Of a stretch of 64,000 nucleotides of DNA, positions 11,387 through 22,045 are shown one piece after another. The notes under the pieces were generated by a model. It saw nothing but the letters and a program-made list of their open reading frames with translations, searched no databases and was not told the origin of the DNA. Position 1 is the stretch's first letter. Every line of letters begins with the position of its first letter. A program made the translations under genes and the position numbers. This stretch comes from Chlorops oryzae (lineage: Eukaryota; Arthropoda; Insecta; Diptera; Chloropidae), in assembly GCA_020466095.1 (NCBI GenBank), contig CM035808.1, positions 49,455,694-49,519,693 of the forward strand, read 5' to 3'.

Positions 11387-12104
11387 TCTTTCGTTAAGGC
11401 ACAAGAAGATGCCTTGTGCACGCTTCAATGAAAACTTCTGTCCAGTTCCGTAATCAGAGCTTTCTTCAAAATATTGTCGCAGCTGCTCTTTCCATATAAC
11501 CTGCGCTCGAATGGCACAATGCAGACAAGCCAACAAGTTTCCTATTTCATTGTAGTGTAGACCAATTTTGCTCCGACACAATCGAAGACAATATGTTACT
11601 GCGTATTACGCAAGCTTGCAGCGTTCAGTGTGCCGCTTTCTTTTCATTGAAATGGAAAGGTAGCCAAAGCCCATTCACTTCAGTTTGCACAGCGTGCTAC
11701 GTTGTCTGAAATTTGATTGAGACCTAAATGCGAAACTCATGAAAAAATGTATGGTAAAACTAATTCATAGCCGACACCTTTTCAATGGACATCGAATCAT
11801 TCATAATCTTTCAGTTTGTATAAAACCGATTTCAAGATCCGAATTTTATGCGTGAAAATTATGGCAATAATAGAAAACTATAAATATATTAACGTATTGT
11901 ATACCTATATAAATATTATACATAAACAAGAAAGTAGGCTTGCTTATGTTGATGGAGCCGCAAGATAATAAGATTTAAAATACTATAAACGTCGCTCTCG
12001 AAGCAGGAAGAAAGAAAATAAAGAAGTTTTAGTAGGGTAAATTTCAAAATTTAGGAAAATGTAGATAAAAGAGTCAGTTTGAAGCGCCTAGGGTTTTCGA
12101 TCGA
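11387..12104. other. Gene-free stretch
   Basis: No gene or recognisable repeat seen apart from the meaningless N-terminal extension of the 254-aa reading frame. Confidence 0.5.
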
Positions 12105-12538
12105 AACCCTAGTAAAGTGTTTCACAATTTGACAACACTGACAAAAAACATGCGTGATGTAGGCAGATGTTTTTGTCGGGGGACAATTAAATTAAATGTT
12201 CGGTTCGATCGAGTATAAGCCAGATTACGACGCAGGTAGAAAGGACCTTTGCCATAAAATAACTTGTGGAGATGTAGAAGGCTCCTAATATTAAGGTGCG
12301 TCTTAACCGTACAATTGCGAATCCTAAAAGAAAATTCCGAGATATGATTAAACCTTCTTTTTTGAAAACTATATCTAGCCGAGTTATTATTGAGTAACCT
12401 TAGCTTATAAGCAGACGCAGAATCCAGAACAGGGTAAAAAATAGCTCCATAATTAATGAGAGGCACAATCAGTAGCAAATAAGAGCAGTAATTTGCGATA
12501 CACCAGCAAGAGCATATGCATGTGGAAATGTGAGTCAC
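12105..12538 (-). pseudogene. Non-LTR retrotransposon ORF2 fragment (reverse transcriptase C-terminal region)
   Basis: The minus-strand frame matches the region after the RT palm in Jockey/CR1-type elements: LLLIVPLINYGAIFYPVLD, then NNSARYSF..RRFNHISEF, then HLHKLFYGKGPFYLRRNLAYTRSNRTFNLIVPRQ and MFFVSVVKL. These are the characteristic '...SARxxF..RRxDHIS', 'GP.YL...L...RS.RT..L..PR' and 'F..V..LWN.LP' blocks. A TGA interrupts the last block at about 12122, and the upstream RT domain is absent. This is a dead 5'-truncated copy. The fragment at 23984-24205 covers an overlapping part of a related element. Confidence 0.75.
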
Positions 12539-12539
12539 A

Positions 12540-13142
12540 CTTCACGCTTTGGTTGCACCAAATGCAATCAAATTGCTAAAAAAAACAAAATGGATGGCGG
12601 TTTGACATATTCGACCCAATCAGGTGTACTTATTTATGATTATGACTTTAAAACCAGAAAATATTTAAGCCCGCGATAAGTTTTTGGTCGCGGCCTAAAT
12701 TCATTTTGCGAATGAAATATGACCGCGATAAAAATTGGAAATTCATTTTTTCGTTGCGGCCTTATTTCATTCGCAAAATGAATTAAGACCGCGCGGTCAA
12801 AATAAATTTTTTTCGTTTCAAAAATGAATTCCGACGAAATATTATCAATTACACTAGCTTACACCGAAATGCTCCAAGAGCCAAAGATCTGAATTCTATA
12901 GTGAAATTTTCCGCAGATTCCGAAAATGGCAAAAAAAAAGTTTCTATCGGACAGTTTTCCCGTTATTTGAGAAAACCCGTTTTTTCGAAAAATATTTTTA
13001 TGTCATTGGTTTTTTTCGCTATAAAACCGCTATTTTTTAATCGAAAAATCAAAATAATACACAGTTGTAAAGCTTATATTCCAGCGCATAAAACGGTGCA
13101 TCGAACGTTTCTACACATCTAATACTCATCTAATACATCTAA
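12540..13142. other. Intergenic, with a short inverted repeat
   Basis: At 12690-12720 and 12758-12790 a roughly 30-bp arm containing TTCATTTTGCGAATGAAAT is inverted, framed by GCGGCC/GACCGCG. No gene seen in the rest. Confidence 0.5.
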
Positions 13143-13883
13143 TACGATTTTTCATGTGTCGACGATTACAAATTTGAAAACGATAATTGTGATTTCTATG
13201 AAGATGAAGAAGAAAATACAATGCTATCTTTAAGTCAATCCAATCGTGATGTCTTAAGACTACAGCCTTGTTGTGTGTGCCTCGACAAAACCAGCGAAGT
13301 CACAATGTACCCTTGTGGGCATTTAAAAGTTTGCTCAGATTGCTGGACAACACTTGTGGATGCCTACAACCAGGGGCGGATCCAGAGCCATCCGTTGGAG
13401 GGGGAAATAAATTTTTTTTTAAACTAAAATGTTCAATCCGTATTTTAGAAAGGATGCACTATACAAATATTTTATTAGAAGATAAGCAATTGATTTTGAA
13501 AAAATAAAAACGACAAAAACCTACAAATAAAAAAAAAAAACTTATTTAATAAAAAAAAATTTTTAAAATAATTTTTTATTTAAAAAGAAAAAACAAACAT
13601 TTTGTTACGTATATTTAATATAGCAATTTTATACAGTTAAGAAAAAAAAAAAGATTTAAAAAAAACTTTTCAAAATTAAATAATATACCCCATTTTTTTT
13701 GCTGTACTCAATCAAGTACGGAGGCGCCAAATGAGTTAAATTGTTAAGCGATGATTTTTACATTTGGAAAATATATTTAGTACCTCTTCAGGATCGCATT
13801 CAATATCATGGTGAATATTCAACAAAGCTAGTCCCGATAAACTACACCAGCAACCTGGACCATTAGAAGCTCGCAGCATATCG

Positions 13884-14327
13884 TCTGCTTAGTGTGATAA
13901 TGTGTCAAGTCCATTTTTCAAATTTTACAGGAAGCACAAAAAACATTTTGATTATGTACATTTTTGATGTACAAAAGCAAGCACGAGTGGATACGTGTTG
14001 TTCACATTTGACCTTGAGTGCTTGTAGAGCCTTTAAATTATTAGCATCGATATGGGGTTTTTAAAACGAAATTCTTTCCCCTTTATTCATAGAAATAAAA
14101 CGTTATTGAAACATGTATAAGTTTTGAAGTATTTAAAAAAAATGGTAATGTATCCACTTTTGCACGTTTTATAAATTATCGTCGCAACACTGCGATATTT
14201 TCAAATGTGATCAAAATGTATCCACTCGTGCTTGTTTTGTACATCAAAATTGTTCAAAATCAAAAAAAAATTTGTGCTTCCTGTAAAATTTGTAAAATGA
14301 ACTTGACACATTTTCACTCTAAGCAGA
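13884..14327. mobile_element. 444-bp foldback with 7-bp duplication CATATCG
   Basis: Arms beginning TCTGCTTAGTGTG and ending CTCTAAGCAGA are inverted for about 150 bases each, including a shared GGAAGCAC and CACGAGTGGATAC block. CATATCG flanks both ends (13877-13883, 14328-14334). Confidence 0.75.
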
Positions 14328-14555
14328 CATATCGAGCCCTAACCACCAAATTGACGTAAGTGACAAAAACCAAATTTTACAGGAGAGCGTTTTTTCTGAA
14401 CTTGTTTGCATTGACTGGCATACAAATTATAAAACTTATAGTGCAATATCTCCGTCAATATTGAGTATATCGTCGTAATATTTTACTAGGTGATGAGTTT
14501 CAGGCTGTCGAACATATTTTCATCAAAAAGTCAATTTCGGAAAAAATGTCACTTA

Positions 14556-15311
14556 TGCTATGTTCTCACTATAGGGGTTAAGTACTTAACCCGATACTTT
14601 AACTCAAAGCGTTCATATCAGGTTAGAGCGAGTTAAGGTTTACTAACGTCATATTACCCAGTCGGCAAGTTCACTACTTCTGCACTACTTCCGAAGTGGT
14701 GAAAATTCATACTGCGGCTACTCGCATTACTAACCCTCACTGTTAATGAAGTTTGTTAGAAGATGGCCGCTGTTTTCATTACATGCATGCGATAATGTCC
14801 GGCTTGGGAGTTTGAAATATAAAAAACGCGCAAGGTATATCTGATATACTATATCATGGAGAAATTGTAAATAAAAATGGAATTTGCTTTATTAGAAAGG
14901 TTTAAAGAAGCTGAAAAAGCCAAAGGAATATTGGAAGCAATAATATAAGAAGACCATTGCAATATCCGCAGGAACAAAAAAAGATTAATGGAGCTAATAG
15001 TGAAAGCGGCATCACAAAACGTTCCACAACCTGTCATTAAAATTTATATATCCAAATACGTGCATCCTTCCCCACTCATTTTCTGCACGGGAAAGCTTCC
15101 TGCCAGTGTCGTATTAAATGTTTACCCGGTTTTTGTACTCGGTGTTAGCAAATGTAACTGAAATTTTCAAATGCAACTCTGCGCTAACCTCAGAGTTAAA
15201 TGTTAACCCGGGGTTTATTTTCGGGTTAGATGATTTTTTTAATATGCGTTTTGACATTTGAAACCCTGGGTTTCGCCGATAACCCTAACCCGGCCTAGTG
15301 AGAACATAGCA
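14556..15311. mobile_element. PIF/Harbinger-type MITE with TTA duplication
   Basis: Perfect 16-bp terminal inverted repeats TGCTATGTTCTCACTA / TAGTGAGAACATAGCA, flanked by TTA at 14553-14555 and 15312-15314, the 3-bp TWA target typical of PIF/Harbinger. Subterminal GGGTTA/TAACCC blocks recur. The 62-codon frame at 14849-15037 shows no transposase motif. It sits in the right arm of the older foldback. Confidence 0.8.
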
Positions 15312-15796
15312 TTACGTCAATTTGACGGTTATGGCTCGATATGTTGCGAGCATTGTCCGCGTTTAGGTTTCGGCAACAATTTGTTCGGCAACAGTCGCTA
15401 CCTTCGATTCAGCGATGTTCACTCGGCCAACCTAGTATAGGGTGACCAGAACTTTTTGGGGTCAAGTATGGAGAAATGAAAGTGAAAAAGGGAAATAGTG
15501 GATCAAAAAGGAAGGGTGTGCTGGAAAACAAGTTGAAGCTTTTTTAAAATTCTATATATTTTTCATAGAAACAAATTCAAATTCAACAAAAAATTTATAT
15601 CTCTCTTATATTTGTATAAACAAATTTTCGAATTCGTTTTCCTTTGGCGGGGGGGAAATTTCCCCTTTTTCTCCCCCCGTGGATCCGCGCCTGCTACAAC
15701 ACTAATCTAACTAAATTCATCGAACGTCAAAGACATAATTCAAATACCGAATTGCTTTCGAGAATACTTTTTTGGGTTGGGAAAAGGCGTTACTAG

Positions 15797-16047
15797 CTAT
15801 TAATAGTTATGAATAGAAACAAACTCGATAAGCAAATCACTGAAACACCAACAAGAAAAAATCAGAGAGTTTATGTTTACTGTCTTATCCCTGCAGGGCA
15901 TCAAACCAATTTTAAAGTGACTTAAAATTAGATTTTTAATAAGCACAACTGGTTGATTACTCGACTTCTTTCCTTGGCTTCAACTCACTACTTTAACGTG
16001 GCCTATGGGCCCGTTGTGATACCACGAGGGAAGGCATGCCTTCCTAG
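15797..16047. other. Likely 3' UTR of the non-LTR fragment plus flank
   Basis: The minus-strand sequence after the stop at 16048 is more GC-rich than its surroundings and reads like the short 3' UTR of the same non-LTR element; its exact end is not visible. Confidence 0.35.
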
Positions 16048-16244
16048 TTACACCTTTGGTGGAGCCAGTAAGACTCATTTATGAACCGAGCCATGTCTTT
16101 TATTCGAACAGATGTTAGCTCGGTGAGGGAGGAGAAGAAGAAGGAGTCGAGCAGCCTGGATTTTCTCCTGGCCAGACTCGGGCAGTGACACATGAGGTGG
16201 CTTGCTGGTTCTTCTTCCTCCTCCGATCTGCAACTTCTACAGTG
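16048..16244 (-). pseudogene. C-terminal end of a non-LTR retrotransposon ORF2
   Basis: The minus strand reads HCRSCRSEEEEEPASHLMCH, then CPSLARRKSRLLDS and ends in WLHQRCN with TAA at 16050-16048. The C-x2-C...H-x4-C-type cluster followed by C..L...R..L is the zinc-knuckle tail of fly non-LTR ORF2 proteins (after the RT/RNase H region). Upstream, an in-frame TGA appears after about three codons and similarity is lost, so only the last 65 codons remain. Confidence 0.7.
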
Positions 16245-17190
16245 TAAGAGACCTCAGTTATTGATTGACTGCTTAAACATAAGTCAATCTTGCTCTTCGA
16301 TTCTTTGGCAATTCCCCTTTGTAGTTGCGTTGAACGGCAACTGTTATTTTTCGACTTTTACCCCATTCGCGAAGGAATATTTTTAAAAATACTGTTACTC
16401 TGTTATTTTATAAACTTCAGAAAACAAAAAATAGGCATTATAAATAGGTTTGGAAAAAATGAAAAACAAATCGATTTAATCGCAGGTCTTCGATTAATCG
16501 AAAATAGATTTTTTCTTAATTTTTACAACTCTACTTACAATTACTGTAACGAAAAACTGTCATGAAAGCAAAACTGTTCAATTAAAAATTCGTGTCACTT
16601 CTATTAAATATATATATTATTTCTGTGCAAATGAAATAGTATAGTCTTTTCCCGAAAAACACATTTTATTTGAGCATTTCAAAATTATGGTTACGGAATA
16701 CTAAGTCGCCACTCCATTTTAGTTATGATATCACTGAAAATTTCATATCAGCTGTTCTGTGGTGGAATTGAAATTATTTTAGAATCGGCGATATTCTGCG
16801 CATGAGTACTCTGCTTCAGCGTTCCTCAACAATATGAGCAAAATTTTATCTAATGATTTTAAGGCCCATTTTCTGAATGTCCGGTTAAACCGTAACCGGC
16901 AGTTATTTTAACAAAAAATCAAGTTTCGTTTTCTCAAAATACGATTAAGGCACAAACCTTAACCGACGCTCATCTGCCGATCAAATTTATTTATAAAAAA
17001 CATCTGGCGGTTAGATCTAGTAGGTTTGTTATAGAATATTTTGGAATTCGTATACATATTTAAAATTTAAAATTCTCGGTCGTTTTGACATTAAGAAACA
17101 GATGTTTTGTGAACGCGTTGCAAACTTCTCACATATTCAGGCCCCGCGAAAGGTGTGGGTATTATGGGACTACTACCCAGTCCGATATTT
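16245..17190. other. Gene-free stretch
   Basis: AT-rich, no gene seen. A short inverted GGTTAA/TTAACC pattern occurs at 16880-16970. Confidence 0.5.
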
Positions 17191-17200
17191 AGGTTAAGGT

Positions 17201-18501
17201 AGGGTTGCCAGACGTACTGTTTTTGGGAGTAAACGTACTGCTTTTTGGAGCGGTGTACTGCGTTGTACTCCCAAAAAAATAAATCCCAAAATGTACTGCA
17301 TTTTCATTGTCGTACTTCTTTGTACTGCTTTTTAAAACCGATAGGGCATTAAAATAAGGGGAGAAATATTATAATTTCATTTCCCCGTGCCTGTTTTGCA
17401 GAACTTGAAAATTGCCAATGAAAATTTGCTGTGTGTAACTTTTTAAAACCAGAAAATGGAGAAAATAATCAGCCTTATCGGGAATTCTAGATGAAAAAAA
17501 ATTCACACGAAATTGTTGATTCGCCCGAAAAAATCCGCCTATCGATAAACTCACCCGGATTTCGTTTCATTTCGAAATTCGAAAATAGTACAGTTTGAAA
17601 TGCGTTGAAAAACAAATATAACCAAATTTTTTTTGTCAAAGTCCAAAAAGTTTTTCTTTAATTTAAAATGCACAGAATAGTATATATAATATTATATATA
17701 TTTATATAATATAATGTCAGAGCATCGACTTATCCGGCGACGCTTGAGGCATGCGACCAATCCGTTAGAGTTGCACGAATCTATGTTAGTTAAGTGAAGA
17801 GCTGTGTTTGTAAATTAAAATAACAAGTTTATCAGGGTTGGCAACCGAAACGAATAACGGTTACGGTAACGGTTACGGTTAATTTTAAGTTTCGGTTACG
17901 GTTATACCGGTATGAAACGGTTTTTTGAATATTAAAATTTTGTTTTCGCATCATTCTTTCAAAAATACTTTTTAAGCTTTAACATTTATTCTGAACGCAA
18001 TTTAAGGCATTTTAAGAAATAGCTTAGAACTTTTCATCCTTTTTTTGTGCAAAGCAGACTGTTGTTTCTTATTACCATAACAGCGGAAAAACTTTCAGCA
18101 TCCAGACGGTTTCTTTGTGCGTTCATGGCAACATAACTGGGACATTACACGAGACAAGAGCATGCATACTAGCAGAGTCGAAAGACTTGCCATATAAAAA
18201 TATTGATAAAATTTGTATCCCGTAAATTTTTTTTATAAAGTAATACCGAAACCGATATGTTTTTTATTTCGGATAGAGGCTTAAAAATATCATTTTTATA
18301 GAGGGCGACGCTTAAAATATAAAAATCTAGAATGAGTTTAGTTTAATTTTTCTATGAAAGCTGTTATTTTTGTTATTTATTTGTAAAATAAAACTGCATT
18401 TAGTGCAAAACAAATGTACTTCTTTTTTCCGAAATGTACTGCTTTTTTTTGGAAAAGAATTGAAATGTACTGCTTTAGCAGTTTCAGGATCTGGCAACCC
18501 T
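17201..18501. mobile_element. 1.3-kb TIR element with a 10-bp target duplication
   Basis: Ends AGGGTTGCCAGA / TCTGGCAACCCT, flanked by an exact 10-bp repeat AGGTTAAGGT (17191-17200, 18502-18511). GTACTGCTTTTT-like units occur at least five times within 160 bp of the left end and three times near the right end, all in the same orientation. The middle holds a CGGTTA-rich run (17852-17920). No transposase frame. The 9-10 bp duplication points to a Mutator-like or other long-TSD group rather than hAT, but this is inference. Confidence 0.75.
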
Positions 18502-18511
18502 AGGTTAAGGT

Positions 18512-20557
18512 AATTACCCACTCCGAAACTTACTCAAAACTTCTAAAGAATAATTTTTTGCAAAAAAAAAAAGAGCTAAATTTTACTGTACAAGCGTCCG
18601 CAATGCCATAACGTAAGCGAACATACAACCAAAGAGCTTCGATTGAAGCTTCGATTTTTTTATATTGTGTGTTATATGTACAATAAGGATTATTATTCCA
18701 TAACGAAAAATATCAAAATCGATAGCCCCGTTATAGCTATTTGAATTTGGTTACTTAAATTGTTTATATTGTGTCAGAAAATAATTGCAATACATACATT
18801 GTAAGCATTTACCCCCTTATTCATAATCAAATTTTAGATTTAAAGCATTGTTTAAATGCCAAATTTCCATACAAAAATTGAATTTAAACAATGTTTTAAA
18901 TTTAAAATTCCCCACCCAACATTTTGTTAAAATTCTAATAAAAAGCGACTCGAATTCGAGTCCCGTGACTGATTAAAATAATCAAATATGCGCTCGTTTT
19001 GTGATCGTAAATGACTGTTTTGTCGGAAGAAAATGGTACCCTAGCCGCGACGCACAGTGCTTCGTTCCATAGACAAAAATCCAAAAATAAAAAATGTTTT
19101 AATATATTAATGAAATATATATTTTCGGAAGGATAATAATGCAAAATAATAAATTATAGAAAAATATTAATGGTTTGACTTTTTATATCACCACTAGAGG
19201 GCGCTCAACTAAGACGATTTTAGGCAAAACTGCTTAAACAAAATAATTCGCTCAAGTCGATTCACTAAAAAGAATGTCAAAAATTTATTTTTTCGTGAAA
19301 TTGCTTCAAATTTATTTTTTTGACTTCTTCAATATATAAGTAATAAATAAAAAATATACAGTAAGGCAAAGAGGCTTAATGTCATTTTGTTTTTTGCTTT
19401 GAAAAACACAAATTTTTGGTTGGATATTCAAAAATTACAAAACTTTAATGGAGTTAAAAAAAAATACGGAAAAACGGTTTTTTTTTATTCCTATTTTCAA
19501 TACCTTATATATTCCTCAAATAAATTATGAAAAAATCAGACTTCTATCGAACCAACAATTTAAAAAAAAATCATTTTTCCCATAAGCGTTTTTCTTGATT
19601 TATGAAACACTTGTTTTAAGCTGTTTTGCAAGAAATTGCCAGAAATACATATTTTGCTTAACAGACTTTAGGTTTGTTGTTTTAGCTTTTTCAATATATG
19701 AGAAGTATATTAAAAATATGCTTTTTTTTTTTTTTTTAGAACGAAGTTCTTTATGAAACGATAGCGACAGGGGACCTAGTCGAGAAAAAGTGAAAAACCG
19801 CTATAAAATCCGCGTTACCTAAATTGAAGTTCGCAAAAAAGGGTATAATAACCTTTGCAAAAAGAAAGAAATATACATATATTTACGTAAAATGACTTGC
19901 TGATGCGGCCGAGATATTATACTTTTTTAGGCGACACTTATTTCCGACGATATCCCGAAAAAACAATTAATTATTAAATTCAGAAACTACACAGGCATAT
20001 ACAAGCATAAATGCATTCAAACAAAACAAAACAATATGTGGTGCTGCCAGACTGAACGTTTTCAGAATAACTCCGATTAGTAGGTTTTTGCAAATATATA
20101 AGGGCATTTTAGGTAGCTTATGATTTTTTTGCGCTATCAAAGTATACGTCAATTCGTACATAATTAAAACATATTTAAAATCATCGTCTGTACTCCGGGG
20201 GCTGCGGATGTAATATCGGTGTGAAAAATATCGATACTTTAAAACATCTTTATGTATGAAAATTCGCATTTTCGAGACTATCTCATTTGCGATGGAAAAC
20301 CCTTTATACGTATGCTTTTTCAGTCCCAGTATATTCTGCTTAGCTGACTTCGTACTTTAAGGGCTCAACGCTGTTAAAGTAAATTGAAAGCAAGTAACGA
20401 GCTCACTCTTTTGAAGAATGGAAATCAGAGTTGAAATTTCGATGACAGTTCGACAGAAATATAGGAAATGTTTGACTTAAATGCAACCCTGTGAGTCTGA
20501 TTACTTGTAATAAGCGTATGCGTTCAAGTAGCGAAAGTAAGTCAAAGTACTTATTTG
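18512..20557. other. Gene-free stretch with one dispersed repeat
   Basis: 19345-19560 is about 80 percent identical by eye to 24195-24410 (shared blocks CTTTAATGGAGT, TACGGAAAAACGG, CAGACTTCTATCGAACCAAC), a dispersed repeat of unknown class. Near 18830-18905 a short inverted repeat around ATTTAAACAATG is seen. No gene. Confidence 0.5.
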
Positions 20558-21084
20558 TTTTTATACCCAGCGTAAGCAACGTATATTACGGTATCTTGGA
20601 ACAGCCAGAATAACGCTCCGTAGATATAGACATATATCGATAGCTTCGGATAGAAAGGGCGTAACTCATTTTTTTTTTTAAACGAGATTTTTGCATTTTC
20701 TGATGGTCGACTCTCAAATACACCCCCTCCAAAAAAATTGACGACCTTTGATTGAAAATACCGAAGTTATAGTTACTTTTAAAAAAGCCCTAACTCATAG
20801 CGAACAATTTTGCGAAAGAAAAAAGCCCTAACTCACAAAAAGACGTTCAACTACGCCAGTGATGGCGAGACCTATAAATTAACAACATTCATAACTGTGC
20901 GTGTGCATTAGGGTGATGACTTTTTTTGAAACTCTTTTCCTGTATCATAGTACGATGAACTTTTATTAGACTTCATAAAATACTAATTTTAAGGTTATTT
21001 TGTAAAAAAAATGTCACGCATCAAGTCATTTGAAAAATTTAATTTTTGATTTTTTGCCAAATTTTTGATGTTACTGTAAGCAGA

Positions 21085-21545
21085 GTAGCTCCTAGAGGGG
21101 TCAAATGTAGGACCAACTACCATTATTTTTTTATTCCCAACAATTTATCCAAACATACCTTCCCCCTATCTCCACTCCTTAAGGGGGCTCCAATACAAAA
21201 GTAATTTTTTTATGAATTTTCCCCCCACTGTCCTAACTAGCCCCAGAGTGCCCCTAGAGGAGTCAAATGTTTGACTGACCCCCATTAACTTTGTCTCATT
21301 AACATTTTTCCCCAACATACTGACCCCCTATCTCCCCTCCTTAGGGGGTCACCCATACAAAATTACCTTAATTTTATCACAATTTCAGACAAAATGCCTG
21401 TCACTACAGTCAAACCCCTCCTAGGGGGCTGATATATATGACCGACCCCCATTATTTTTTTACCCCAAGTATTTTCTTTAAACATACCTACCCTCTATCT
21501 CCCCTCCTTAGGGGGGTCCCCATACAAAAATAGGCTTAAATTAAA
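21085..21545. repeat. Three imperfect tandem units of about 163 bp
   Basis: Units start near 21085, 21249 and 21412; each has CTAGRGGGG..CAAATGT/ATGACC, CCATTA, an AACATAC block, CCCCTATCTCC and CTCCTTAGGGGG with ATACAAAA. Noncoding. Confidence 0.65.
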
Positions 21546-21884
21546 GAAAAATGCCTCACGAACTTCAATCTATAATATAGATGCCGTAGGAACAAGAACG
21601 AGCATGTTCAGTATGTATATTCGAAAAATTTACACAAGTATCTTTTAAACGAGCCTAATATGAAGAATATTGGATTCGTTTTTGGTATGTTTTAATAATA
21701 TGTTATAATTATTACTTTTTTTTAAAACTGAATTTTGGGTTCCATCCCCTAACTGGCCAAATAATGACCCTAGTAGAAAAAAAAATTTTTTTCGAGTCAA
21801 ATGCCGCAAACCTCAATCTATGACGAGTTTTTTGAGACTATAACCATTAAAATCGGTTAGTGATTTCTATTCATAAAATTAATT

Positions 21885-22045
21885 CAAAACAAATATTTTT
21901 TGGAACGCATTATTCACTGTTTTCACGTTCTTTTCTTAAGTCTTTGCATGTCTCTCTTGGTCTGTATGCATGCAAAGACTCAAGACACGAACGTGAAAAC
22001 AGTGAATAATGCGTTTCAAAAAATATTTGTTTTGAATTAATTTTA
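21885..22045. repeat. 160-bp palindrome
   Basis: Arms built around CGAACGTGAAAACAGTGAAT meet at a short loop near 21960 (GTCTTTGCATG.. CATGCAAAGAC). A related, degenerate copy lies at 24592-24680. Confidence 0.7.

Larger units (their letters stand above)
13869..15349. mobile_element. Foldback element interrupted by two insertions
   Basis: CTCGCAGCATATCG at the left and CGATATGTTGCGAG at the right are inverted; inside these, the arm CATATCGAGCC...AAATTGACGTAAGTGAC (14328-14365) is inverted against 14545-14555 joined to 15312-15342. The left arm is split by the 13884-14327 element and the right arm by the 14556-15311 element. Borders at the outer edge are approximate. Confidence 0.6.
13371..15693. 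mobile_element. Non-autonomous hAT-type element (CAGGGGCGGATCC ends)
   Basis: Ends are CAGGGGCGGATCC and GGATCCGCGCCTG, the widespread animal hAT terminus. The flanks carry CTACAAC on both sides (13364-13370, 15694-15700), one base short of the usual 8-bp hAT duplication. No transposase frame. Both ends have G/C runs next to the TIR. It carries further insertions (foldbacks at 13869-15349 and a Harbinger-like MITE). Confidence 0.8.
13143..15796 (+). pseudogene. RING-finger protein ORF split by a hAT insertion
   Basis: The frame is open from 13143 to 13370 and resumes in phase at 15701-15796 once the 2.3-kb insertion (13371-15693) and one duplicated CTACAAC are ignored. It shows an acidic stretch (FYEDEEENT) and then PCCVCLDKTSEVTMYPCGHL followed by KVCSDCW, i.e. 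C-x2-C, C-x-H-x3-C-x2-C: six of the eight RING zinc ligands. The second half, after the insertion, is 31 codons to a TAG and lacks the final C-x2-C, so it is an atypical or eroded RING. Such modules are usually E3 ubiquitin ligases. The 5' border is a stop codon, not a clear start or acceptor; the only ATG is at 13221. It could be a host gene exon or belong to another mobile element. Confidence 0.5.

Noticed and set aside
11312..11581. N-terminal 90 codons of the 254-aa gene's open frame
   Set aside because: The TATA box and initiator fall inside this stretch and a signal peptide starts at the downstream ATG.
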